Source: Actinomycetes bacterium
GTDB lineage: Bacteria > Actinomycetota > Acidimicrobiia > Acidimicrobiales > Palsa-688
NCBI GenBank assembly: GCA_021827225.1
Contig: JAKAXG010000092.1
Location: 1-10,152 of the forward strand
Length of the DNA stretch: 10,152 nt
Reading direction: 5' to 3'
The position numbers and the translations under genes were made by a program. Shown in pieces: positions 1 to 5,410 of this stretch (positions are counted from its first letter, which is position 1; each line of letters starts with the position of its first letter). A model generated the notes under the pieces. It was not told where the DNA came from. It saw nothing but the letters and a program-made list of their open reading frames with translations, and did not search any database.

Positions 1-495
1 CTGATCCGGGTGCCCAGCGCCGTGAACCTCGCCGTGTTGCACGCCATCGTCCAGGTGGCGATGGGATGGGAGGACCGGCATCTGCACGAATGGCGGATCG
101 GGGATACCACCTATTCGGGCTGTGAGGAGGATTGGGGAGAGGAAGCCGAGGACGAGAGCTCCGTGCTGCTCGGTGACGTAGCCCCAGCGGACTCGGTCCT
201 GCGATACGACTACGACCTCGGCGACGGGTGGGAGCACGTAATCGAGGTGATGTCGGTTCAGCCCTACGACGGCACGGTGCCGCCCGTGGAGGTCCTCGAC
301 GGCGACCGTTCCGCTCCGCCGGAGGACTGCGGAGGGCCGACCGGCTACGAACACCTCCTCGACGCCCTGGCTGACCCGGACGACCCCGAGCACGAGGATC
401 TGGTCCAGACCGTCGGGGACCGGTTCGACCCCGGGTACTTCGACCGTCGGCTGGTCAACCGGCTGCTCGAGAGCTTCTGGCGTCCCGGGATCTGA
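1..495 (+). CDS. pRiA4b ORF-3-like family protein (3' part)
   Basis: The reading frame is open from base 1 (LIRVPSAVNLAVLH...) and ends in TGA at 493-495. About 164 residues are visible and the start lies outside the window. An internal GTG at position 10 could be read as a start, but the family normally begins with a few more residues before the strand leading into the AVLHAIVQVAMGWEDRHLHEW segment, so I treat the gene as 5'-truncated. Family hallmarks are the MGWEDRHLHEW block, the YDLGDGWEH block and the CGGPTGYEHLLDAL block, as in the plasmid pRiA4b ORF-3-like family (PF07929). The biochemical role of this family is not established. The protein is acidic (runs such as EEDWGEEAEDE) with no signal peptide or membrane segment, so it is probably cytoplasmic. 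It converges on the minus-strand PLP-enzyme gene, with about 430 bases of repeat-bearing spacer between them. Confidence 0.85.
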   Translation: MIRVPSAVNLAVLHAIVQVAMGWEDRHLHEWRIGDTTYSGCEEDWGEEAEDESSVLLGDVAPADSVLRYDYDLGDGWEHVIEVMSVQPYDGTVPPVEVLDGDRSAPPEDCGGPTGYEHLLDALADPDDPEHEDLVQTVGDRFDPGYFDRRLVNRLLESFWRPGI

Positions 496-625
496 CCCCG
501 GCGTCCCGGGTGAGGGGGACGTGACCGAGGGCCGGCGTCGCGACGGGGACATACCCGCCGCCGATGCGGTGGCGAGGAGTGGCAGGTGGACCGGCAGCCG
601 GTCGAGTGGTGGCCGGTCGAGCGGT

Positions 626-644
626 GGCCACGTCACGTCGACAA
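626..644 (-). repeat. 19-bp interspersed repeat, copy A (inverted)
   Basis: Read on the minus strand this is TTGTCGACGTGACGTGGCC. It is identical to copy C and differs from copy B at one base. It is inverted relative to B and C, so A and B face each other as 19-bp inverted repeats around about 190 bases. Confidence 0.75.
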
Positions 645-672
645 ACCGCCGGCACCCGCTGACGTCCGACAT

Positions 673-720
673 CTTTGCGTGCAATCCGTATCCGTATAGC
701 GCGACAGATTGCACACAAAG
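673..720. repeat. 13-bp inverted repeat around a tandem CCGTAT
   Basis: The left arm CTTTGCGTGCAAT (673-685) pairs with the right arm ATTGCACACAAAG (708-720) at 12 of 13 positions. The 22-base spacer begins with a direct repeat CCGTATCCGTAT (686-697). It could be an operator-type dyad, a hairpin or part of a small palindromic element. It lies inside the interval bounded by the 19-bp repeats A and B. Confidence 0.65.
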
Positions 721-835
721 GTATTGAAGGGCCAGGAAGAGGGTGGGACGGGGCGCTGAGGCGGAACGGCAGCGACGGGGCCGGGGGCGAGGCCGGCCGG
801 CGGGGCCGACGGGCCTCGTGCAGCAGGACCCCGGC

Positions 836-854
836 TTGTCGACGTGACATGGCC
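836..854 (+). repeat. 19-bp interspersed repeat, copy B
   Basis: TTGTCGACGTGACATGGCC; one mismatch to copies A and C. It is preceded by C and followed by GGC, as in copy C, so the B/C similarity extends slightly beyond 19 bp. Confidence 0.75.
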
Positions 855-892
855 GGCCACGCCGGCCGCCGGCCCGGCAGCGGAAAACCAGC

Positions 893-911
893 TTGTCGAC
901 GTGACGTGGCC
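893..911 (+). repeat. 19-bp interspersed repeat, copy C
   Basis: TTGTCGACGTGACGTGGCC, a direct repeat of copy B at a distance of 57 bp. It ends 14 bp downstream of the stop codon of the minus-strand PLP-enzyme gene. Confidence 0.75.
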
Positions 912-925
912 GGCGGCCCCGTGCC

Positions 926-2098
926 TCAGGTGCCGTCGCGCCGGGAAGCGGACAACGCCGTGTCGAGGTCGGCCCACAGGTCGTCGACCGCCTCGATCCC
1001 CACCGACATGCGCACCAGGCCGGGGGGCAGGGCGTCCTCCCCCTCCCACCGGCCCCGCCGCTCGATGGTCGTCTCCACCCCGCCCAGGCTGGTGGCCACG
1101 GTGAGCAGCTTGAGCCGGGAGAGGGCGGCGTCGGCGGCGGGCGCCCCTCCCCGGACGTCGAACGACACCATGGCGCCGAAGCCGCACATCTGCCGGCTGG
1201 CCAGCTGGTGCCCGGGATCGGCCGGCAGGCCCGGATAACGGACGACCTCGACCGCCGGGTGGTCGCCCAACCGGCGGGCCAGTTCGGCGGCGTTGTACCC
1301 GGCCCTCTCCACCCTCAAGGCGAGGGTCCGCAGGCCCCGCAGGGTCAGCCACGCCTCCCACGGGCCGGGGATGGCCCCGTGCAGCGAGCGCCGGCGGGCC
1401 AGGGCGGTGAGCAGGTCCTCCCGGCGGGTGACGACCGCGCCCATGAGCACATCGGAGTGGCCGGCGAGGATCTTGGTGGCGCTGTGGACGACCACATCGG
1501 CGCCCAGATCCAGCGGGCGCTGCAGGAGCGGGGAGGCGAAGGTGTTGTCGACCACCACGTCCATACCGAGGGCGTGGGCGCCGTCGCTCAGCGCCCGCAG
1601 GTCGGCCACGGCGAGGAGGGGGTTGGTGGGCGACTCGATCCACAGCACGCCCCCCGTGCCGAAGCCGGCCGACGGCCCGGACGGGCGGCCGGGGGCCTCG
1701 CACATCTCCTGACAGGCCCGGAGGACCGCCTCGGTGTCGGCGACGTCGACGGTACGGAAGCGCAGACGTCCGCGGGACGCCACGTCGGAGAGGAGACGGC
1801 GGGTGCCGTTGTAGGCGTCCGCCGGTACCACCACCCGGCCGGGGATGGGCAGTGATTCGACCACCGCCGAGATGGCCGCCAACCCGGAGGCGAAGGCCAG
1901 GGCCTGGCCCCCCTCCAGGGCGCCGAGGACCTCCTCGAGCGCCTGCCAGGTCGGGTTGCCGTCCCGGCCGTAGACCAGCTCCCCTCCCTGGTGGAATGTC
2001 GAGCTGAGAACCACCGGCGGGTTGACGGCGGCCCCCGGGGTGGGCGCCGGCCGACCCAGGTGCACCACCTCGGTGGGAACGGACCAGTTGGTAGTCAG
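926..2098 (-). CDS. Cystathionine gamma-synthase/lyase family PLP-dependent enzyme
   Basis: This is a trans-sulfuration enzyme of the Cys/Met metabolism PLP family, acting in the cytoplasm on cystathionine, homoserine-ester or homocysteine-type substrates. From the start chosen here (390 residues, normal for the family) the visible motifs are YGRDGNPT (43-50), the ASGLAAI loop (70-76), WIESPTNP (153-160), the PLP-contacting Asp in VDNTFASP (D184), the Schiff-base lysine in HSATKILAGHSD (K209), and SLGGVETT plus RMSVGIE near the C-terminus. A low-complexity Gly/Pro/Ser stretch at about 135-150 looks like a loop insertion. No ATG, GTG or TTG lies near the expected N-terminus. The best start is CTG at 2098-2096, 5 nt after GAGGAG and overlapping the yraN stop as CTGA. 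GTG codons at 2068 or 2065 are alternatives. Motifs cannot separate synthase from gamma-lyase, so I give no gene symbol. Confidence 0.9.
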   Translation of the reverse strand: MTTNWSVPTEVVHLGRPAPTPGAAVNPPVVLSSTFHQGGELVYGRDGNPTWQALEEVLGALEGGQALAFASGLAAISAVVESLPIPGRVVVPADAYNGTRRLLSDVASRGRLRFRTVDVADTEAVLRACQEMCEAPGRPSGPSAGFGTGGVLWIESPTNPLLAVADLRALSDGAHALGMDVVVDNTFASPLLQRPLDLGADVVVHSATKILAGHSDVLMGAVVTRREDLLTALARRRSLHGAIPGPWEAWLTLRGLRTLALRVERAGYNAAELARRLGDHPAVEVVRYPGLPADPGHQLASRQMCGFGAMVSFDVRGGAPAADAALSRLKLLTVATSLGGVETTIERRGRWEGEDALPPGLVRMSVGIEAVDDLWADLDTALSASRRDGT

Positions 2099-2469
2099 AA
2101 CGCCTCCTCGATCACATCGACCTGTCCGCCGATCACCGACACGACATCGAAGCGTACGTCGAGCGGCTCGCGACCCAGCGCGGCGGACCGGGCGCGCAGC
2201 CACTCCGCCGCCAGCCGGCGGATCCGCAGCTGCTTGGCGGCGGTCACCGCCTCGAACGGCTCACCGAAGCGGGTGCCCGAACGGGTCTTGACCTCGGCGA
2301 ACACCAGGAGCCGGCCCCGGCGGACGACCAGGTCGATCTCCCCCTGGCGGCTACGCCAGTTCCGGTCCAGCAGCTCGAAACCCCGGGCCCGGTACCACCC
2401 CAGGGCCCGGTCCTCACCGGCCGAGCCGAGAACCCGGCGACGGTCCGGGCCGGCCGGGGGTGAGGTCAG
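2095..2469 (-). CDS. yraN: YraN/UPF0102 family endonuclease-like protein
   Basis: A small UPF0102 (YraN) protein with a Holliday-junction-resolvase/restriction-endonuclease-like core. Its precise role is unknown. From the chosen start it has 124 residues, normal for the family. The conserved segments are GEDRALGWYRARGFELLDRN (18-37), QGEIDLV (42-48, with E44 and D46) and FAEVKTR (57-63, with E59 and K61), which form the nuclease-like acidic/lysine constellation. No ATG, GTG or TTG occurs between the conserved block and the upstream gene. The apparent start is CTG at 2469-2467, overlapping the TGA of the DUF2469 gene (CTGA), with GGAG 5 nt upstream. The DUF2469-yraN order matches the usual actinobacterial cluster, but the comM and dprA genes that commonly follow yraN are replaced here by a PLP enzyme. 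Confidence 0.88.
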   Translation of the reverse strand: MTSPPAGPDRRRVLGSAGEDRALGWYRARGFELLDRNWRSRQGEIDLVVRRGRLLVFAEVKTRSGTRFGEPFEAVTAAKQLRIRRLAAEWLRARSAALGREPLDVRFDVVSVIGGQVDVIEEAF

Positions 2470-2762
2470 TAGCTCTCCTTCTCCGGGAGCTCCTCGATGT
2501 TGACGTCTTTGAACGTGACCACCCGCACCGACGAGACGAACCTGGCCGGCCGGTACATGTCCCACACCCAGGCGTCCCCGAGGCGGATCTCGAAGTAGGT
2601 GCGGTCCCCCTCCCCCTTGGCCTCCATGTGCACTTCGTTGGCCAGATAGAAGCGCCGCTCGGTCTCCACCACGAACTTGAACATGGAGAGAACGGCCCGG
2701 TACTCCTGGTAGAGCTGGAGTTCGATCTCCGTCTCGTACCGTTCGAGATCCTCGGCGCTCAT
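2466..2762 (-). CDS. DUF2469 family actinobacterial protein
   Basis: A 98-residue protein starting at ATG (2762-2760), with the characteristic sequence of the actinobacterial DUF2469 family: MSAEDLERYETEIELQLYQEY at the N-terminus, FVVETERRFYLANEV at about 30-44, a central DAWVWDMYRPARFV block and FKDVNIEEL near the C-terminus. The molecular function is not known. The family is near-universal in Actinobacteria next to lepB, rnhB and yraN, which supports the taxonomic placement. There is no signal peptide or membrane segment. It overlaps the yraN start by four bases and is followed without a gap. No rnhB gene lies between lepB and this gene; the 99-base spacer at 2763-2861 is too short for one. 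Confidence 0.93.
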   Translation of the reverse strand: MSAEDLERYETEIELQLYQEYRAVLSMFKFVVETERRFYLANEVHMEAKGEGDRTYFEIRLGDAWVWDMYRPARFVSSVRVVTFKDVNIEELPEKESY

Positions 2763-2861
2763 CGGTGGGGCACTGCCTCGATCACGGCTCCATGGTAGGC
2801 CGCGACCGGCCCGAAGGGCGCGAGACCGCCCGCCGGTGCGACGAAAGGCACGGGAGCCGGT

Positions 2862-3539
2862 TCACAGAAACGACGCCCGCCACAGCGGCCACACCTTCCA
2901 GATGGCCCGCCCCACGATGTGGCTCACCGGGATGGGCCCGAAGACCCGGCTGTCGAGCGAGTCCCCGCGGTTGTCGCCCATCACGAAGACCTTCCCGGCG
3001 GGCACGGTGAGCGGGCCGAACGACGAGGTGAAGGTCCCTCTCGGCAGGTACGGCTCCACCAGCCGCCGGCCGTCGATGTACACCTGGCCGCCGGAGGCCC
3101 ATATGCGCTCCCCCGGCAACCCGATGACCCGCTTGATCAACACCGTCTGGTCCTGGGCGAAGCCGAGGGCCACGCCGATGTCCTCGAAGCCCCGCTCCAC
3201 CACGTTGGACGGCGGCCGGGTGGGGGGCTCGACGCCCGGCGGCGACTTGAACACGACGATGTCGCCGCGGTGCACGGCGTGCAGGTCGTAGGCCAGACGC
3301 GATACGACCACCCGGTCGTTGATCCGCAGCTGCGGGATCATCGACCCCGACGGGATCCAGTACGCCTGGGCCACGAAGGCCCGGACCAGAACCGCCACGC
3401 CGATGGCCAGGGCGAGGACCGCAGCGTGGTCGGCGACCCGCCGGCGGCGGCTGCGGCGGCCCGGAGGCTCGGGCGGCGCACCGCTCTCCGCCGGCGCAGC
3501 CGCGCCGGCCGGCGTGAGCGGGTCCGCCCGGGAGGTCAC
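2862..3539 (-). CDS. lepB: Signal peptidase I
   Basis: Type I signal peptidase, which removes signal peptides from exported proteins at the outer face of the cytoplasmic membrane. It has 225 residues. A cytoplasmic Pro/Ala-rich N-terminus with a basic RRSRRRR cluster (28-34) precedes one membrane segment (about 35-58). The catalytic serine is in SGSM (S66). The general-base lysine is in LIKRVIGLPGE (K136). The GDNRGDSLDSR box near the C-terminus is conserved. The start is GTG at 3539-3537, whose last two bases overlap a TGA ending a displaced rplS tail (GTGA). In the inferred ancestral arrangement lepB was thus translationally coupled to rplS. It is now about 4.1 kb from rplS because of an inserted element, and it probably depends on transcription and translation signals near the attR junction. 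Confidence 0.95.
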   Translation of the reverse strand: MTSRADPLTPAGAAAPAESGAPPEPPGRRSRRRRVADHAAVLALAIGVAVLVRAFVAQAYWIPSGSMIPQLRINDRVVVSRLAYDLHAVHRGDIVVFKSPPGVEPPTRPPSNVVERGFEDIGVALGFAQDQTVLIKRVIGLPGERIWASGGQVYIDGRRLVEPYLPRGTFTSSFGPLTVPAGKVFVMGDNRGDSLDSRVFGPIPVSHIVGRAIWKVWPLWRASFL

Positions 3540-3562
3540 CGGACGGTGCGCTTCTCCTTGAT
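3536..3562 (-). pseudogene. rplS: Displaced original 3' end of rplS at attR
   Basis: On the minus strand these 27 bases read ATC AAG GAG AAG CGC ACC GTC CGG TGA (spaced as codons), that is IKEKRTVR-stop. The intact rplS ends [14 protein letters not shown] at 7657-7689, so this looks like the native rplS C-terminus left beside lepB after the element inserted. The TGA overlaps the lepB GTG in a GTGA junction, as expected for an original rplS-lepB gene border. Confidence 0.85.
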
Positions 3563-3622
3563 ATAGAGATATCTAACTCTTCCGTAACTGCGCGCGGCGT
3601 CTCGGACAGAGGGTGCATCCAT
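3536..3622 (-). CDS. Possible 28-residue junction leader ORF coupled to lepB
   Basis: ATG at 3622-3620 opens a frame that runs through the attR junction and ends in the displaced rplS tail, giving MDAPSVRDAARSYGRV followed by RYLYIKEKRTVR and stop. The stop overlaps the lepB GTG. AGGAG at 3629-3625 lies only 2 nt from this ATG, while a second ATG (3618) in another frame has the better 6-nt spacing, so translation of this frame is uncertain. If used, it would preserve translational coupling into lepB after integration. It is a hybrid of element and host DNA with no recognisable family. Confidence 0.35.
   Translation of the reverse strand: MDAPSVRDAARSYGRVRYLYIKEKRTVR
3549..3562 (-). repeat. 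attR core
   Basis: ATCAAGGAGAAGCG on the minus strand. It matches the attL core at 7676-7689 at 13 of 14 positions. It is joined on the host side to the displaced rplS tail and lepB, and on the element side to an AT-rich stretch with the dyad GATAT-AGAG-ATATC (3560-3573). Confidence 0.85.
3563..3618 (-). pseudogene. Stranded 5' end of the integrase gene (intN)
   Basis: From ATG at 3618-3616 the frame reads MHPLSETPRAVTEELDISI and enters the attR core in exactly the phase in which int crosses the attL core ([12 protein letters not shown] in int). Joining the two cores, as in an excised circle, would give one continuous integrase frame with a canonical ATG start. In the integrated state this fragment instead runs out of frame across lepB. 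AGGAG sits 6 nt upstream of the ATG. Confidence 0.7.
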
Positions 3623-3624
3623 GG

Positions 3625-3630
3625 CTCCTG
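3625..3630 (-). promoter_or_regulatory. Ribosome-binding site of the stranded int start
   Basis: CAGGAG on the minus strand lies 6 nt before ATG 3618 and 2 nt before ATG 3622. In the circular form it would serve int. After integration it faces lepB. TACAGT at 3636-3631 resembles a -10 hexamer but is too close to be claimed. Confidence 0.55.
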
Positions 3631-3662
3631 ACTGTAGCGGTCGGGTCTGAGATGGTGGGATT

Positions 3663-3686
3663 GGGACCGACGGCCCCGTCGGTCCC
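3663..3686. terminator. Perfect GC-rich hairpin, possible terminator or binding site
   Basis: GGGACCGACGG (3663-3673) and CCGTCGGTCCC (3676-3686) are perfect inverted repeats of 11 bp separated by 2 bases. There is no U-tract on either side, so a U-less actinobacterial-type terminator for the lipoprotein gene is only one option. The arm sequence recurs at 3690-3697 (GGGACCGA), which favours a protein-binding role. Confidence 0.45.
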
Positions 3687-3760
3687 TGTGGGACCGATTC
3701 TTCGTGAGTCGAGTCCCGCTCCCCGCCCCCATGGCCCGGCAGTCAAGGGCGCCCGCAGGG

Positions 3761-3774
3761 CGTCACATGTGACG
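3761..3774. promoter_or_regulatory. 14-bp perfect palindrome, operator-like
   Basis: CGTCACATGTGACG is fully self-complementary over 14 bases. It lies between the lipoprotein gene and the int start signals. It could be an operator for a dimeric regulator or an integrase/excisionase accessory site. Confidence 0.4.
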
Positions 3775-3780
3775 GGAGTA

Positions 3781-3793
3781 CCGGACCGACCGG
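3781..3793 (+). repeat. 13-bp direct repeat, copy 1 (GGACCGAC family)
   Basis: CCGGACCGACCGG, identical to 5221-5233 in the rep-lipoprotein intergenic region. The two copies flank the lipoprotein gene. Confidence 0.6.
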
Positions 3794-3934
3794 AGGGAGG
3801 GAGGAACGGACCGCCCTTGACGGCCACGCAGAACGAGGCGGCTGTCGCTTATGCGCAGATCGCTGCCGAGTAGGGCGCGCCCCGGTTGACGCTGTACACG
3901 CGCTGTCGGCGTCGATCTGTGGTCTCGAGGACCG

Positions 3935-5074
3935 CTACCAGCTGACCGAGCTCACGGCGTTCTCCCCGCCGTTGGGGATGTCGATTACGGTCTTCACGCC
4001 GCTGCTGGTGTCGGTGAAGGTGACGGTGCGCGGCTGCGGTCGTCCCGACGTGTGGCAGTACTGGTAGGTCGTGCCGATCAGGTCGGTGCCGGCCGGGTTG
4101 CTGCCCAGTTCCGCGCCGTCGACGCATGCTCCTATGGGGGTCTGCGATGTAACGCCCAAGGCGGGGCTGAGCCGCACCAGCGACGCCGGGCCAGTCAGAT
4201 ATCGATCTGACGCCGACCCGCACGCCTCGATGGCCGCGTACCCAGTGGCCGTCGCTGCCACCGCGTCGGCTTGGCATCCGGCGTCGAGCGAGATCCGCCG
4301 GCCGGGCAGGTCACTGGCGGCTCGCAGGGCCGGAACCAACGCGACCTGGTCGGCGCTGGGATTGGTACAGGACGAGGCTCCGTAGGAGTCCGGGGCGTGG
4401 CCAGCCAGACGTGATGCTCCGTAGGAAACAATCAGGTCTTGTCCATCTGGGGCCCAGCCCAGGCTGTGAAGGTCGTGGCAGACCATCAAGTCAGTGCCGA
4501 TACCCCACGTTCGGCCCGACGCCAGGTCCTCGACCTGGACGTGCTGGTTGAAGTACGACCGGCTGCACGGCGCATCCAGGTAAGCCAGCATTTTCCCATC
4601 AGGGCTGGGCCGAGCTTGGCCGATCAGCTGGCTGTTCGATGCTTTCAACACCACATCGACCGCTCCCGAGGGCGGATCAATACGGATCACTTCACCCGCG
4701 CACGAATTCCCCTGCGGGAGGCACGGGCCGGCGCTCGCCCCTCCGCTACCGGCACAGCGCGGTCCACCAGCGAAGGTGACCCATATCCGGCCCGACCCGT
4801 CGACCGCCGTGCCGTCCACCCGCATCCCTTTCTCAGAGGCAGGGATCACGACGCTCTCGATGGCGCCCGAATGCGCGTTGGACACCGTCACCGCTTGGCT
4901 GCCGGGCCGGCCCGGCAGCGGTCTGACCGCCACGAAGGACTCTGGGGCGCTGACCGTGGGAACTGGGGTCGACACCACCCGCAATGTCTGCCCCTTCCCC
5001 GAGGCCCCGGATCCGCACGCCGCGACAGCCACCATCAACCCGGCGAACAGCGCGGCCAAAGGTCGTATCCCCAT
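3935..5074 (-). CDS. Secreted lipoprotein with TolB-like beta-propeller repeats
   Basis: A 379-residue exported protein of no recognised family. ATG 5074-5072 opens a classic lipoprotein signal peptide: MGIRP, hydrophobic LAALFAGLMVAVAA, then a VAAC lipobox (C20) and a Gly/Ser-rich linker. An ATG at 5092 would add six residues and is less likely. The body has propeller-type turns: DGSGRIWVTFAGG, PSPDGKMLAYLD and WAPDGQDLIVSYG resemble TolB/WD40-like blades. Ten cysteines follow the lipobox, an even number suited to disulfides outside the cell. I infer a membrane-anchored extracytoplasmic binding or scaffolding protein. It is cargo of the integrative element, divergent from rep and transcribed toward lepB. 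Its TAG stop lies about 370 bases from attR. Substrate or partner is not evident. Confidence 0.8.
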   Translation of the reverse strand: MGIRPLAALFAGLMVAVAACGSGASGKGQTLRVVSTPVPTVSAPESFVAVRPLPGRPGSQAVTVSNAHSGAIESVVIPASEKGMRVDGTAVDGSGRIWVTFAGGPRCAGSGGASAGPCLPQGNSCAGEVIRIDPPSGAVDVVLKASNSQLIGQARPSPDGKMLAYLDAPCSRSYFNQHVQVEDLASGRTWGIGTDLMVCHDLHSLGWAPDGQDLIVSYGASRLAGHAPDSYGASSCTNPSADQVALVPALRAASDLPGRRISLDAGCQADAVAATATGYAAIEACGSASDRYLTGPASLVRLSPALGVTSQTPIGACVDGAELGSNPAGTDLIGTTYQYCHTSGRPQPRTVTFTDTSSGVKTVIDIPNGGENAVSSVSW

Positions 5075-5410
5075 ACCAGTACAACCTCGCATACCTGGAA
5101 AAGGTTCGCCCACGGCAAGCCCGCTATTCCTCCTCGGGAGTCGGATCCGCCGAACGGACAAAGCGCCGGCCTCGTGGGGGCTCGGGTTCGTTCCTGTCGG
5201 TGGTGCCCGGGAAGTCAGAGCCGGACCGACCGGGGGCGCCCCATGGGCGCCCGGCGGTCCGGCTGGCCTTCGGGAAACCGCCCGGATGTCCGAAGTCGGG
5301 CCGTAACCGTCCCTGGGCCGCGGCAGAATGACGGGCGTGAAGTTACGTCGGTGTGATGCCTCCATGAGGGACGAGAGCCGGGCCTTGTAGAAGGGCGGAA
5401 GGGGCGGGAG
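5075..5410. other. Divergent intergenic region with hairpin, candidate origin
   Basis: This 336-base spacer lies between the lipoprotein gene and rep, which diverge from it, so it should hold both promoters. No clear -35/-10 pair is recognisable. It contains a large imperfect hairpin (5220-5263) and a smaller dyad CTTCGG (5268-5273)/CCGAAG (5290-5295). Rolling-circle origins are often close to rep, so it is a candidate double-strand origin by position only. Confidence 0.4.
5220..5263. repeat. Large imperfect inverted repeat upstream of rep
   Basis: The outer arms GCCGGACCG (5220-5228) and CGGTCCGGC (5255-5263) are complementary. The inner arms GGGCGCCC (5234-5241) and GGGCGCCC (5245-5252) pair around a CAT loop, with a few unpaired bases between the two helices. 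The left side contains CCGGACCGACCGG, also found at 3781-3793. Possible roles are a replication origin hairpin, a terminator or a Rep/integrase site. Confidence 0.65.

Larger units (their letters stand above)
496..925. other. Intergenic region with short repeats, no convincing gene
   Basis: This 430-base spacer lies between two convergent genes. I see no convincing protein gene in it. The short frames present translate to low-complexity Arg/Gly/Pro-rich sequence that merely follows GC-rich DNA. It does hold three copies of a 19-bp repeat (626-644, 836-854, 893-911) and a separate 13-bp inverted repeat (673-685 and 708-720). The part around 665-725 is visibly more AT-rich than its surroundings. 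Confidence 0.6.
3563..3934. other. Non-coding element end with dyads and int start signals
   Basis: This 372-base stretch lies between attR and the lipoprotein gene. It holds the stranded 5' end of int (3616-3630), a perfect hairpin (3663-3686), repeated GGACCGA motifs (3663, 3690, 3782), a 14-bp palindrome (3761-3774) and a purine-rich GGAGG tract (about 3792-3806). No convincing complete gene is present. Confidence 0.6.

Noticed and set aside
521..727. Plus-strand frame of 68 codons in the spacer
   Set aside because: Low-complexity Arg/Gly/Ser translation, crosses the repeat copies and the dyad, no homologous motif and no clear ribosome-binding site.
633..1703. Long minus-strand frame over the 3' half of the PLP-enzyme gene
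   Set aside because: Arg/Gly/Pro-rich shadow of a well supported gene in another frame.
3551..3590. Possible sigma70-like promoter for lepB (TTACGG, 16 nt, TATATC on the minus strand)
   Set aside because: Weak match in an AT-rich patch. The AT-rich bases may instead belong to the integrase core-binding dyad.
2782..3732. Long minus-strand frame over lepB
   Set aside because: Over lepB it is an Arg/Gly/Pro-rich shadow. Only its first part (3563-3618) is meaningful, as the stranded int 5' end.
3817..3873. 18-codon ORF from TTG preceded by a GGAGG-rich tract
   Set aside because: Too short and without a recognisable motif. Might be a leader peptide or a remnant, but nothing beyond the purine tract supports it.
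4439..5356. Plus-strand frames antisense to the lipoprotein gene
   Set aside because: No family features. The opposite strand has a signal peptide, lipobox and propeller motifs.
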